NCBI RefSeq assembly: GCF_029637605.1
Contig: NZ_CP121261.1
Coordinates: 186,001-250,000 of the forward strand
Source of the DNA: Achromobacter spanius
GTDB lineage: Bacteria; Pseudomonadota; Gammaproteobacteria; Burkholderiales; Burkholderiaceae_B
Length of the DNA stretch: 64,000 bases
Direction of reading: 5' to 3'
Shown: positions 1 through 8,790 of the stretch, piece by piece
How positions within the stretch are numbered: position 1 is the first letter of the stretch
How the letters are laid out: every line of letters begins with the position of its first letter
The notes under the pieces: model-generated
Told to the model about the DNA's origin: nothing
The model's input: only the letters and a program-made list of their open reading frames with translations
Database searches by the model: none
Made by a program: the position numbers and the translations under genes

Positions 1-506
1 ATGGGGGCAAAGCCCGGTTCGAACATCAGCATGAAGGCCGGGAAGGCGGTCTTCAGCTTGATGACAACGGTCTTGGCGTCGGGCGCGGTGACCGAATCGA
101 CGAACTTGTTCAGGATGACGCGGGCGCGGGCATGCGTCTTGGGCAGCATCTCGGCCAGCGAGAACACGACGTCTTCGGACGTGAACGGCTTGCCATCGTG
201 CCACTTGACGTTGTCTTGCAGGTGGAAGGTATAGGTCAAGCCATCGGCCGACGCCTCCCAGGATTTGGCCAGGCCCGGCATGGGCTTCAGGTTGGTGTCA
301 TAGGTCAGCAGGCTTTCGTAGATCTTGCCCGCGACGAATTGCGTAGGCCCTTGCTGGTTGATGGCCGTGACAATCACGGGCGGCTCGGGCTGAACAATCA
401 TGTTCAGGGTGCCGCCTTTGGTCTGGGCCAATGCTTGGGTGGCGGGTAGCGCGGCCGCAAGGACCAATGCGCCGATGCTTAGGGAGAACCATTTCTTCGA
501 TTTCAC
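1..506 (-). CDS. ABC transporter substrate-binding protein, family 5 (partial)
   Basis: Periplasmic solute receptor of a peptide/nickel-type (SBP family 5) ABC importer. The 168 codons present start with a GTG preceded by GGAGG. They encode a signal peptide (positive N-terminus, hydrophobic core, cleavage after ALA near residue 27), then a GGTLNM start and a WHDGKPFTSEDVVFS block typical of the DppA/OppA fold. The C-terminal part lies beyond the window. It follows a GntR gene and a Zn hydrolase on the same strand, which suggests uptake of a substrate that the hydrolase processes. The exact ligand cannot be told. Confidence 0.9.
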   Translation of the reverse strand, partial: MKSKKWFSLSIGALVLAAALPATQALAQTKGGTLNMIVQPEPPVIVTAINQQGPTQFVAGKIYESLLTYDTNLKPMPGLAKSWEASADGLTYTFHLQDNVKWHDGKPFTSEDVVFSLAEMLPKTHARARVILNKFVDSVTAPDAKTVVIKLKTAFPAFMLMFEPGFAP

Positions 507-755
507 TGCGAGCCTCCGGGCTGGAAAGGGACTGACAGGTGACCGCCGCTGCGCGGCGGATGCCGTGCTTTGACAAGCAAACCTTGTGCCACCTGGGTTT
601 CTCAGGGGTACTACAGGCGAAGCCGCTACAGCCATGCTTCGTACAGGTGCTGGGTAAGGCAGGCCGCGCACCATTGCGGCGAAATCGGCGGTGCACCGCG
701 GCGTGCCGTAAGACGTCGGAATGGGCGGTGCATTGATCGGATGAAAACGCGACCG

Positions 756-2000
756 CTAGCGCGCGGCGTTGGCTCGCGCCACCATGGCGTCAAGCAGGAC
801 GTTGCAACCGGCTTCCAGATGCTCGGGCTGCGCGTCTTCAATTTCGTTGTGGCTGATGCCGTCCTTGCAGGGCACGAAGATCATGGCGGTCGGCGCCACG
901 GCGGCCATATAGACCGCGTCGTGTCCAGCGCCCGTCACGATGTTCATGGCGGGCAGGTGGCGCTTGGCCGCGCCCTGGCGCACCTTGTCCACCAGGTCGG
1001 TGTCGAACGGTGTCGGGCGGAAGTACTGCACGTCTTTCAGATCGACCTGCACGCCATGGGCCACCGCGATGTCATCGCAGGCGCGCCGCCATTGCTGGTC
1101 CATGCGCGTCAACGTGGCTTCGTCTTCGTGGCGCAGGTCGGCGGTGAAACGCACCTGGCCCGGGATGACGTTGCGCGATCCGGGATGCGCGTGGATTTCT
1201 CCGACGGTGCCGCGCCCGTGCGGCTGATGCGCGTTGGCAATGTTGATCACTGTCTGCACCAGAAAGCTGGCGGCAAACAGCGCGTCGCGGCGGATCGCCA
1301 TCGGCGTGGGGCCGGCGTGCATTTCCATGCCCGTCACCGTGATGTCGTACCAACGCAGGCCCAGCGATCCGGTCACCACGCCGATGGTTTTTTCCTCGTG
1401 CTCCAGGATCGGGCCCTGTTCGATATGGGCTTCAAAATAGGCGTCCACCGGGCGCCCGCCCACCGGGTCCGGGCCCGCATAGCCGATCGCCACGAGTTCA
1501 TCGCGCACCGTGATGCCCTGAGCGTCTTGCGCCGACAGCGCCGTCTCCAAGGGGAACTTCCCGGCGAACACGCCGGAACCCATCATCACGGGTACAAAGC
1601 GCGATCCTTCCTCGTTGGTCCAGATGGCCAGTTCCAGCGGCGCTTCGGTCTGCACGCCGGCATCGTTCAGCGTGCGCATCACTTCAAGCCCGGCCAGGAC
1701 GCCATAACAGCCGTCGAACTTGCCGCCCGTGGGCTGCGTATCGATGTGGCTGCCGGTCATGACAGGCGGCAGCTCGTTGTTGCGGCCCGCTCGGCGCGCA
1801 AAAATGTTGCCCACCTGGTCCACCCTGACGGTCATTCCTGCTTCGCGCATCCAGGCGGTGACCAGATCGCGGCCTTGGCCGTCAAGCGCCGTAAGCGCCA
1901 GGCGGCAGTTGCCGCCTTTGGGCGTCGCGCCAATTTGCGCCAGATCCATCAAGGACTGCCACAGCCGTTGGCCATTGATGGACAGGGAAGACGATGTCAT
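756..2000 (-). CDS. M20-family Zn-dependent amidohydrolase (N-carbamoyl-amino-acid hydrolase / allantoate amidohydrolase type)
   Basis: Cytosolic metallohydrolase of 414 aa, the usual length for the family that cleaves N-carbamoyl amino acids, ureidoglycolate or allantoate. Visible metal-site motifs are GSHIDTQPTGGKFDG (His85, Asp96), WTNEEGSRF (Glu130/131), AHIEQGP (His192) and a late GISHNE (His near 384). The start codon overlaps the stop of the upstream GntR gene (ATGA), so translation is probably coupled. The neighbouring ABC binding protein suggests a scavenging pathway. The specific substrate is open. Confidence 0.9.
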   Translation of the reverse strand: MTSSSLSINGQRLWQSLMDLAQIGATPKGGNCRLALTALDGQGRDLVTAWMREAGMTVRVDQVGNIFARRAGRNNELPPVMTGSHIDTQPTGGKFDGCYGVLAGLEVMRTLNDAGVQTEAPLELAIWTNEEGSRFVPVMMGSGVFAGKFPLETALSAQDAQGITVRDELVAIGYAGPDPVGGRPVDAYFEAHIEQGPILEHEEKTIGVVTGSLGLRWYDITVTGMEMHAGPTPMAIRRDALFAASFLVQTVINIANAHQPHGRGTVGEIHAHPGSRNVIPGQVRFTADLRHEDEATLTRMDQQWRRACDDIAVAHGVQVDLKDVQYFRPTPFDTDLVDKVRQGAAKRHLPAMNIVTGAGHDAVYMAAVAPTAMIFVPCKDGISHNEIEDAQPEHLEAGCNVLLDAMVARANAAR

Positions 2001-2740
2001 GGGGCGCCTCGATGGTCGGAAAGTGAGTCGAAGTCTTCACGCAGCCGTGCCAGGATGCCCAACAGATGCGTGTGCATGGCGTGGCGCGCGCGGATCGGGT
2101 CCCGCGCCGTGATGGCGGTCAGGATGCGTTGATGCTCGGCATGGGCGGCGGCCCAGGCTCGTGTGGTGACAAAGTAGTCCTGCATGCGGCTGTACACCGA
2201 GCTGGCCTGGCTAAGGTTCCACAAGTGCGCCACGGCCGAGGCCAGCGCGGCGTTGCCGCAGGCCGCGCCAATGGCGCTGTGGAACGCGCGGTCGTGGTCG
2301 CCGGGCGCGTCGGTCAGCGACATGGCGGCGTGGGCGTCGCGGATAACCGCAATTTGCGCGGGGGTGGCCTGGTGCGCGGCCAGCGCGGCGCATTCCGGTT
2401 CGATCAGCATGCGCGCCTCCAGCAGGTCGAAGGGGCCGATGTCGTCTTGACCGACGGCCACGGCCGCGCCGGTGGCAGGCAACAGGGGGAACGCGGCTCC
2501 ATCGGGCGCGATGGTGACGAACACGCCCGTGCCCACGCGCACTTCCACATAGCCTTCGATTTCCAGGGCGATCAATGCTTCGCGGATGGACGCCCGGCTG
2601 ACTTGCAGTTGTTCCGCCAGCTCGCGTTCGGACGGCAAGCGTCCGCCGCGAGCAAAGTCGCCCGCACGGATGCGGCCGGCGATCTGGTCGGCGATCATGC
2701 GGTAAAGGCGGGTGGCGGCGACAGCCTGGAAGGTGCTCAT
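1997..2740 (-). CDS. GntR-family regulator, FadR/FCD subfamily
   Basis: DNA-binding repressor or activator of 247 aa from the ATG at 2740; a TTG three bases earlier is the alternative start. The N-terminal winged helix is clear (LPSERELAEQLQVSRASIREAL, near residues 37-58), and an all-helical C-terminal FCD ligand domain follows. It overlaps the downstream hydrolase by 4 bp and is the first gene of that operon. Two copies of an 11-bp TGGTCAGGCCA box lie upstream, so it probably controls its own operon in response to the substrate or product of the hydrolase. Confidence 0.9.
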   Translation of the reverse strand: MSTFQAVAATRLYRMIADQIAGRIRAGDFARGGRLPSERELAEQLQVSRASIREALIALEIEGYVEVRVGTGVFVTIAPDGAAFPLLPATGAAVAVGQDDIGPFDLLEARMLIEPECAALAAHQATPAQIAVIRDAHAAMSLTDAPGDHDRAFHSAIGAACGNAALASAVAHLWNLSQASSVYSRMQDYFVTTRAWAAAHAEHQRILTAITARDPIRARHAMHTHLLGILARLREDFDSLSDHRGAP

Positions 2741-2764
2741 CAATGGGGCGATGCTATGGCCTGG

Positions 2765-2775
2765 TGGTCAGGCCA
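2765..2775. promoter_or_regulatory. Candidate GntR operator, proximal copy
   Basis: The sequence TGGTCAGGCCA is a near-palindrome of the kind bound by FCD-type GntR proteins. It sits 24 bp upstream of the regulator start, inside a wider perfect inverted repeat TGGTGG-N5-CCACCA. An identical core lies exactly 100 bp further upstream. Confidence 0.5.
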
Positions 2776-2864
2776 CCAATATAGGCACGCTGCCATTGAA
2801 ATAGAAGGGAAATATCGCGTTTTCAGGGAAAACGATCAGAGGGATTTCACGTCTTCCTATCTGG

Positions 2865-2875
2865 TGGTCAGGCCA
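2865..2875. promoter_or_regulatory. Candidate GntR operator, distal copy
   Basis: Second exact copy of TGGTCAGGCCA, with the shared flank CTGGTGG at its left. The 100-bp spacing from the proximal copy would allow looping or cooperative binding. Assignment to the adjacent GntR protein is inferred from position. Confidence 0.45.
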
Positions 2876-2896
2876 GTTAGGAAGTGCGTGGCGGCG

Positions 2897-3169
2897 CTAT
2901 TGCTGGCCGTTGTCGCCGCCGGGTTCCGGCGTCTGCGTGAAAGCGCGAACCAGGCGCGCGATGCCGTCCAGTTCGTCGTGTGCGCCCACCACCCATTCGG
3001 GCTTTTCGAAGGGGCTGTCCGAAGGCGCGTTGTCCATGCTTGTCTTCAGGTCGTTCAGCAGTTCCAGCGCCATGTCGGTGGCTTGGGGGCTGCTGCGGGT
3101 GGAAAGGGCGATGGCGATTGCCAGCGCCTGGCGCATGGCCAGCAGGCGGCCGTCCAGTTCAGTGCCCAT
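2897..3169 (-). CDS. Small hypothetical protein
   Basis: A 90-aa soluble protein with no signal peptide or membrane segment, acidic and mostly helical in character. It has an AAGGA ribosome site before the ATG. I do not recognise the family. It lies between the GntR promoter region and hemN, which runs in the opposite direction, and its role is unknown. Confidence 0.65.
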   Translation of the reverse strand: MGTELDGRLLAMRQALAIAIALSTRSSPQATDMALELLNDLKTSMDNAPSDSPFEKPEWVVGAHDELDGIARLVRAFTQTPEPGGDNGQQ

Positions 3170-3287
3170 GAGGTGTCCTTGTTATGCAACGTGAAAGGGG
3201 GCATTTTAAGGGCCGGGCAGGTCCCGCGCGCGGACGCGATTCGTGCACATCCTCGACGCGGGCAACTTGAGCGAAGCCGCGCGGGGT

Positions 3288-3301
3288 TTGCGCAAGATCA
3301 A
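3288..3301. promoter_or_regulatory. FNR/ANR-like box upstream of hemN
   Basis: TTGCGCAAGATCAA matches the FNR consensus TTGAT-N4-ATCAA at 8 of 10 positions. It ends 35 bp before the hemN ATG. An oxygen-sensing control site fits a gene needed for anaerobic haem synthesis. Confidence 0.5.
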
Positions 3302-3336
3302 GATGCGGTGGCAGGCATGGGCGAATAATCCGGGGT

Positions 3337-4764
3337 ATGCAAGCCGCCATACGCCCACCCGCCACGCCGCCCGCGCCTGTCACCGCGGCGCCATTTTTCC
3401 CCCCTCAGTTGCTGGCCAGGCTGGACAAGAACGGGCCGCGCTATACGTCGTATCCCACCGCCGACCGCTACCACGGCAACTTTGGCGAACAAGACTATCG
3501 GCTGGCGCTGCGGCAGCGTCACGCCACCTGTCCGACCGAGCCCCTGTCGCTGTATGTACACATTCCGTTCTGCGATTCGGTCTGCTACTACTGCGCCTGC
3601 AACAAGGTGGTGACCCGGCATCATGACCGCGCCGCCCGTTATCTGGATGCGCTGGCAAGCGAAATTGCGTTGCACGTCAACGAGTTGGGCGCGGGCGTTC
3701 CCGTGACGCAACTGCATTTCGGCGGGGGCACGCCAACCTTCCTGTCCGACAACGAACTGTCCCGCCTGATGCGGGACTTGCGGGCTGCTTTCCAGTTGGC
3801 GCCAGACGCCGAGATCTCCATAGAGGTTGATCCTCGCACCGCCACGCCGCAACGCCTGGCGCATTTGCGCGAATTGGGATTCAACCGTCTGAGCTTCGGC
3901 GTGCAGGATTTCGATGCGCGCGTGCAAAAGGCAGTGCATCGCGTGCAGTCCTTCGAGGACGTCCGCGCGCTGATGCAAAGCGCTCGCGCGCTGGGCTATG
4001 ACTCGGTCAACATGGATTTGATCTATGGGCTGCCGTTGCAGACCGCCGAATCGTTCGCTCGCACAATCAAGCAGGTGGTGGCGCTGCGCCCCGACCGCAT
4101 CGCGCTGTACGCCTACGCGCATTTGCCAGAACGCTTCAAGCCTCAGCGCCGCATCAACGAAGCCGAATTGCCCGACCGGGCGACGCGGGTCGGCTTGCTG
4201 GGTTCCGCCATCGATGGCTTCCTGCAACAGGGCTACACCTACATCGGCATGGACCACTTCGCCCTGAACACCGACGCGCTGGCGATCGCCAAGCAGCGTG
4301 GCGAACTGCATCGCAATTTTCAGGGCTACAGCACGCAACCCGATCGTGACCTGGTCGCGCTGGGCGTGTCGGCCATCGGCCGCATCGGCAACACGTACAG
4401 TCAGAACGCAAAGGTGCTGGATGCGTACTACGGCGCGATCGAATCCGGAAGTTTCGCGGTGGAACGGGGCCTGATGCTCTCGCCCGACGACCTCGCACGG
4501 CGCGACGTCATCATGGACATCATGTGCCAGGGGCGCGTCGACTTCGCGACGGTCGAAGCGCGCCATGGGTTGCGGTTCGGTGATTACTTCAGCCGCGAAC
4601 TGCTGCAAATGGCCCATCTGGCGGAGTTGGGGCTGGTCAACCTGCGGGCGGGCAATGTGCAGGTGACCGGACTGGGTTGGTATTTTGTACGAGCCGTCGC
4701 CATGGTGTTTGACGGTTATCTGGGCAGCGTCAGCAGCACTGCCAGCTATTCCCGCATTATTTGA
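3337..4764 (+). CDS. hemN: Oxygen-independent coproporphyrinogen III oxidase (radical SAM)
   Basis: Converts coproporphyrinogen III to protoporphyrinogen IX without oxygen, using a [4Fe-4S] cluster and S-adenosylmethionine in the cytosol. The protein is 475 aa, the usual HemN length. The radical-SAM cluster motif is HIPFCDSVCYYCAC (Cys79, 83, 86, 88: CX3CX2CXC), followed by GGGTPTFLSD for SAM binding. The N-terminus carries KNGPRYTSYPTADR, characteristic of true HemN rather than HemW. An FNR-like box lies just upstream. The gene is monocistronic and converges with a response regulator. Confidence 0.97.
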   Translation: MQAAIRPPATPPAPVTAAPFFPPQLLARLDKNGPRYTSYPTADRYHGNFGEQDYRLALRQRHATCPTEPLSLYVHIPFCDSVCYYCACNKVVTRHHDRAARYLDALASEIALHVNELGAGVPVTQLHFGGGTPTFLSDNELSRLMRDLRAAFQLAPDAEISIEVDPRTATPQRLAHLRELGFNRLSFGVQDFDARVQKAVHRVQSFEDVRALMQSARALGYDSVNMDLIYGLPLQTAESFARTIKQVVALRPDRIALYAYAHLPERFKPQRRINEAELPDRATRVGLLGSAIDGFLQQGYTYIGMDHFALNTDALAIAKQRGELHRNFQGYSTQPDRDLVALGVSAIGRIGNTYSQNAKVLDAYYGAIESGSFAVERGLMLSPDDLARRDVIMDIMCQGRVDFATVEARHGLRFGDYFSRELLQMAHLAELGLVNLRAGNVQVTGLGWYFVRAVAMVFDGYLGSVSSTASYSRII

Positions 4765-4785
4765 GATCGTGGCCGCGCGGTGGGT

Positions 4786-5529
4786 TCATTCGGCGAACTT
4801 CTCGCGCAGGTAAAGCGCAAGCGAGAGGTCGTCGGCCAACTGCAGCTTGCGCATGGCGCGGCGCTTGTGGGTGCTGATGGTCTTTTTGCTACGCATGAGC
4901 CGCGCGGCAATCTGCGTGACCGACAGGCCCTGGCTGATGTGACGCAGAATCTCGACTTCCGACGTGGTCAGCATCGCATGAGGGTGGGTCGGCAGCAGCG
5001 GGCGGATCTTGCCATCCTGCACCGACAGAAAATCATCGTTGCCGCTGAGCACGCCTCGAATGATCTCAGGCAGCAGCATCATGCCCCATTGCTTGGCAAG
5101 GTAGCCGTTGGCCCCCGCGCGGTACGCGGCATATTGTGTTTCCTGCCGGTTCCCAGCCGAGAAGGTGATGATGGACAGGGTGGGGTGGTAGCGCCGCAAG
5201 CGGCGCAGGAAATTGACGCCATCCCAGGGTTCCTGGGGCAGATAGAAGTCGATCAGGGCAACGTCACAGGGTGATTTGCTCAGCTTTTCCAGCAGCGCGC
5301 GCGCGGACGTTTCGCGATGCAATACCCGAAAGCCGGGCCGGCTTTCCAGATACGCGCCGACGCCCAGCGCCACGACCGGATGGTCGTCAAGTATTGCAAC
5401 CTTGATGACCGAAGGCAGGCGCGACAGCAGCAGGTGGCGGCGCCCGCCTGAGCGGCCGCCACCGTCGCCGCAGCGAGACGGATTTGAAGGCGTTGCCGCT
5501 TTGGTCACAAGTTTTGGGACAGCTTTCAT
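4786..5529 (-). CDS. NarL/LuxR-type response regulator
   Basis: Two-component output protein of 247 aa. The receiver domain (about 43-160) has acidic residues Asp48/49, a probable phospho-acceptor Asp94 in LIDFYLP, and Lys146. The C-terminal LuxR helix-turn-helix (about 185-245) has LTTSEVEILRHISQGLSVTQIA and the recognition helix KKTISTHKRRAMRKL. About 40 basic, low-complexity residues precede the receiver; the start is supported by GGAG before the ATG. No sensor kinase gene is adjacent, so its partner must be elsewhere. It resembles the RcsB/BvgA class. Confidence 0.9.
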   Translation of the reverse strand: MKAVPKLVTKAATPSNPSRCGDGGGRSGGRRHLLLSRLPSVIKVAILDDHPVVALGVGAYLESRPGFRVLHRETSARALLEKLSKSPCDVALIDFYLPQEPWDGVNFLRRLRRYHPTLSIITFSAGNRQETQYAAYRAGANGYLAKQWGMMLLPEIIRGVLSGNDDFLSVQDGKIRPLLPTHPHAMLTTSEVEILRHISQGLSVTQIAARLMRSKKTISTHKRRAMRKLQLADDLSLALYLREKFAE

Positions 5530-5867
5530 CGATGCTCCACAAGCCGGGAAAAAGAACGTTGGTGGCGGGTTCAGCCGGCTAGAGTTGAAGTCCGGAGCAC
5601 GCTCCGCGGTTAGTCGTAAATTTGCGATGGAAGGTTACGTTTTCGAGCGCCCGTCCGGATAGGAATCACGCGAAAATCAGACCGTTGCACCTTCGAGCGC
5701 GCATTCGGTCTTGCCCCGGCAAGCGGGGCGTATGCCCGCATTCGGGATAGGCGCAAATGGTGCTACAATCGGCAACGTTAATTGCACTCGTTCCGTTGGT
5801 GTCCGGGGTTTTCCCCGCGTGGTTCCGGCGTGAATCGATGGCTCAAACTTGATTGCTCAATATTTAG

Positions 5868-5889
5868 CGCGCCGCCTTGGGCGCGTTTT
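5868..5889 (+). terminator. Terminator-like hairpin
   Basis: CGCGCC and GGCGCG (6 bp) enclose a 6-nt loop and are followed directly by TTTT. It would end a transcript begun at the TACAAT promoter after about 115 nt. Confidence 0.45.
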
Positions 5890-6020
5890 CCACAGGCTTA
5901 GAATCATGTTTTTCCCGCTGGCACGAACTACGACCCGGAACTTTCGCCCTATGTCGCGTTAGTTTTTCGTGCGTCGGGTTCCTCCGTGTCAGGTCAGCGG
6001 CAGAACTCAGCAAGACAACC

Positions 6021-6048
6021 AAAAACGCGGCTCTCAGGCCGCGTTTTT
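6021..6048 (+). terminator. Intrinsic terminator / attenuator before thrS
   Basis: A perfect 11-bp stem, AAAAACGCGGC against GCCGCGTTTTT, with a 6-nt loop. It lies 56 bp before the thrS ATG, so it either ends an upstream transcript or controls entry into thrS. Confidence 0.75.
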
Positions 6049-6104
6049 CGTTTCCGTTTCGTTTATTGATTTTCTCGTTCCAAGAACCCCAGGAAGCACT
6101 CCCG

Positions 6105-8057
6105 ATGGTACAGATCACATTGCCCGATGGTTCGCAACGCCAATATCCGGGGCCGGTCACGGTCGCTGAAGTGGCGCAGTCGATCGGTACGGGCCTGGCC
6201 AAGGCCGCCTTGGGCGGCCGCGTGACGTTTGAAGGCGCGGATTCCAAGCTGGTCGACACCAGCTTCAGCATTGAAGGCGATGCGCGCCTGGCGATCGTGA
6301 CCGCCAAGGATGCCGACGGCCTGGACCTGATCCGCCACTCCACGGCCCACCTGCTGGCCTATGCCGTGAAGGAATTGTTTCCGGACGCCCAGGTCACCAT
6401 CGGCCCCGTGATCGACAACGGCTTCTACTACGATTTCTCGTACAAGCGTCCGTTCACGCCCGAAGATCTGGCGGCCATCGAAAAGAAGATGGCCGAGCTG
6501 GCCAAGAAAGACGAGATCGTGACGCGCGAAGAATGGTCGCGCGACGACGCCGTCGAGTTCTTCAAGGGCATTGGCGAAAAATACAAAGCCGAGATCATCG
6601 CGTCGATTCCGTCGAACGAGCCGCTCAGCCTGTATCGCGAAGGCAATTTCATCGACCTGTGCCGCGGCCCTCACGTGCCGTCCACGGGCAAGCTGAAAGT
6701 CTTCAAGCTGATGAAAGTGGCGGGTGCCTACTGGCGCGGCGACAGCAAGAACGAGATGCTTCAGCGCATCTACGGCACGGCCTGGGCCACCAAGGACGAA
6801 CAGGAAGCCTACCTGCACATGCTGGAAGAGGCCGAGCGCCGCGACCACCGCAAGATCGGCCGCGAGCTTGACCTGTTCCACTTCCAGGATGAAGCGCCGG
6901 GCTTGATCTTCTGGCATCCCAAGGGTTGGGCGTTGTGGCAGCAGGTGGAGCAGTACATGCGCTCCGTCTACAACAACAACGGCTATCAGGAAGTCAAGGC
7001 GCCGCAAATCCTGGATATCTCGCTGTGGAAAAAGACTGGCCACTGGGACAACTATCGTGAAAACATGTTCACGACGGAATCCGAGAACCGCGTCTATGGC
7101 CTGAAGCCGATGAACTGTCCGGGCCACGTGCAGATTTTCAACGCCGGCCTGCATTCCTACCGTGAACTGCCGCTGCGCTACGGCGAATTTGGCCAGTGCC
7201 ATCGCAACGAACCCTCGGGTTCGCTGCACGGCATGATGCGCGTGCGTGGTTTCACGCAAGACGATGGCCACATTTTCTGTACCGAAGAACAGTTGCAGGA
7301 CGAATGCGCTGATTTCACGGCACTGCTGCAAAAGGTCTACCGCGACTTCGGCTTCACCGAAGTGCTGTACAAGGTTGCCACGCGTCCTGAAAAGCGCATC
7401 GGGTCGGACGAAGTCTGGGACACGGCCGAGCAGGCGCTGATGGAAAGCCTGCGCCGCACGGGCTGCGAATTCGAGATTTCCCCCGGGGAAGGCGCGTTTT
7501 ACGGCCCCAAGGTGGAATACACGCTGAAAGACGCCATCGGCCGCCACTGGCAATGCGGTACCATTCAGGTCGACTTCTCGATGCCTGTGCGTCTGGGCGC
7601 CGAGTATGTCGACCAGAACGACCAGCGCCGTCCGCCGGTCATGTTGCACCGTGCCATCCTGGGTTCGCTTGAGCGATTCATCGGCATGTTGATCGAAAAC
7701 CATGCCGGCGCGATGCCGCCCTGGTTGGCCCCGGTGCAAGCCGTTGTATGCTGCATTTCCGAGCCTTCGGCCGATTATGCGGCTGAAATAACACAAAGCC
7801 TGAAAAAACAAGGCTTTAGAGTAGAGTCCGATTTGCGTGGTGAAAAAATCACTCGTAAAATCCGGGAGCACAGCCTGCAAAAGGTGCCGTACATTCTTGT
7901 CGTCGGCGACAAGGAAAAACAAAATGGCACCGTAGCCGTTCGCGGTCTGGGTGGATTGGACCTTGGCGCCATCGCATACGACGAATTCGTCGCGCGATTG
8001 TCCGAGGATGTCTCCGCCCGTCGCGACGTCAATCAACCTGATAGCAGTGCTGCTTAA
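6105..8057 (+). CDS. thrS: Threonyl-tRNA synthetase
   Basis: Charges tRNA-Thr in the cytosol. The 650-aa protein has the full class II layout: TGS domain at the N-terminus ([20 protein letters not shown]), the editing domain with HSTAHLL and YYDF, the catalytic core ([29 protein letters not shown]), and a C-terminal anticodon domain. The ATG at 6105 was chosen because the TGS domain begins there; an in-frame extension upstream has no family counterpart. infC follows after 20 bp. A terminator-like hairpin precedes the gene. Confidence 0.98.
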   Translation: MVQITLPDGSQRQYPGPVTVAEVAQSIGTGLAKAALGGRVTFEGADSKLVDTSFSIEGDARLAIVTAKDADGLDLIRHSTAHLLAYAVKELFPDAQVTIGPVIDNGFYYDFSYKRPFTPEDLAAIEKKMAELAKKDEIVTREEWSRDDAVEFFKGIGEKYKAEIIASIPSNEPLSLYREGNFIDLCRGPHVPSTGKLKVFKLMKVAGAYWRGDSKNEMLQRIYGTAWATKDEQEAYLHMLEEAERRDHRKIGRELDLFHFQDEAPGLIFWHPKGWALWQQVEQYMRSVYNNNGYQEVKAPQILDISLWKKTGHWDNYRENMFTTESENRVYGLKPMNCPGHVQIFNAGLHSYRELPLRYGEFGQCHRNEPSGSLHGMMRVRGFTQDDGHIFCTEEQLQDECADFTALLQKVYRDFGFTEVLYKVATRPEKRIGSDEVWDTAEQALMESLRRTGCEFEISPGEGAFYGPKVEYTLKDAIGRHWQCGTIQVDFSMPVRLGAEYVDQNDQRRPPVMLHRAILGSLERFIGMLIENHAGAMPPWLAPVQAVVCCISEPSADYAAEITQSLKKQGFRVESDLRGEKITRKIREHSLQKVPYILVVGDKEKQNGTVAVRGLGGLDLGAIAYDEFVARLSEDVSARRDVNQPDSSAA

Positions 8058-8077
8058 CATTTCTAGGAGCTTTCAAC

Positions 8078-8632
8078 ATCGCCACTGAAAAAGCCAATCG
8101 CATCAACGGTGAAATCCGCGTCCCCGAGGTGCGCCTGATAGGTCTGGACGGAGAACAGCTGGGCATCGTCAAGATTGCCGACGCGTTCCGTCTTTCCGAG
8201 CAAAGCGACGTGGATCTGGTGGAAATCGCGCCGAACGCCGAGCCGCCGGTCTGCCGTTTGATGGACTACGGTAAGTTCAAGTACCAAGAGCAGAAGCGTC
8301 AAGCCGAAGCTCGTTCCAAGCAGAAAGTCATCCAGGTCAAGGAAGTCAAATTCCGTCCGGCCACCGACGAGGGCGACTACCAAGTCAAGCTGCGCAACCT
8401 GCGCCGCTTCCTCGAAGAAGGCGACAAGGCCAAGGTGACGCTGCGCTTCCGTGGCCGCGAAATGGCTCACCAGGAACTTGGTATGCGCGTGCTTGAACGT
8501 GTGCGTGACGATCTGCTGGAACTTGCCCAGGTCGAAGCCATGCCGAAGCTCGAAGGCCGTCAGATGGTCATGGTGCTGGCGCCCAAGAAGAAGGCCGTGC
8601 CCGCTGCGGGCAAGCCCGAGTCGGCGGCATAA
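8078..8632 (+). CDS. infC: Translation initiation factor IF-3, ATC start
   Basis: Binds the 30S subunit, prevents premature 50S joining and checks start-codon choice. The protein is 184 aa, normal for IF-3, with [16 protein letters not shown] at the N-terminus, [14 protein letters not shown] in the linker, and [11 protein letters not shown] and the C-terminal domain after it. No ATG, GTG or TTG fits the family start. ATC at 8078 lies 8 nt after AGGAG and restores the conserved N-terminus. Rare AUU/AUC starts on infC are known to allow IF-3 to repress its own translation, so the same control is likely here. Confidence 0.95.
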   Translation: MATEKANRINGEIRVPEVRLIGLDGEQLGIVKIADAFRLSEQSDVDLVEIAPNAEPPVCRLMDYGKFKYQEQKRQAEARSKQKVIQVKEVKFRPATDEGDYQVKLRNLRRFLEEGDKAKVTLRFRGREMAHQELGMRVLERVRDDLLELAQVEAMPKLEGRQMVMVLAPKKKAVPAAGKPESAA

Positions 8633-8745
8633 GTTCCAGCCTTGGCCTTCCCTAGAGGGCCAGGCCGCCTCCCACCCGACCCGCCGTCCATTGTGTGACC
8701 GGCGGGTTCGCTTATTGGGCGGCTCTGCGCTACGATGTAAAAAAT

Positions 8746-8771
8746 GCCGCCTTCCCATTAGGGAAGGCGGC
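8746..8771 (-). terminator. Strong hairpin in the gshB leader; reads as a minus-strand terminator
   Basis: A perfect 11-bp stem, GCCGCCTTCCC against its complement, with a 4-nt ATTA loop. On the plus strand no T-run follows. On the minus strand the stem is followed by ATTTTTT, so the terminator orientation is opposite to every nearby gene. It also sits 19 nt before the gshB ATG. Confidence 0.5.
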
Positions 8772-8790
8772 GTACGTTCAGGGTGTCGCG

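Larger units (their letters stand above)
5530..6104. other. 575-bp non-coding region before thrS
   Basis: No convincing protein gene is visible. There is a TACAAT -10 element at 5764-5769 with a weak -35 (TTCGGG) 17 bp upstream, and two hairpins with T-runs (5868-5889 and 6021-6048). The stretch could hold a long thrS leader, one or two small RNAs, or both. I do not recognise a known RNA family. Confidence 0.5.

Noticed and set aside
570..2132. Long plus-strand open frame opposite the hydrolase gene
   Set aside because: It is the GC-rich shadow of the M20 hydrolase; composition is His/Arg-rich and no family motif appears.
5530..6104. T-box riboswitch before thrS
   Set aside because: No T-box sequence or specifier stem is seen, and the class is rare in proteobacteria.
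6063..8060. 665-codon minus-strand frame opposite thrS
   Set aside because: The whole frame lies over thrS, which has complete synthetase motifs; the opposite translation is a codon-bias artefact.
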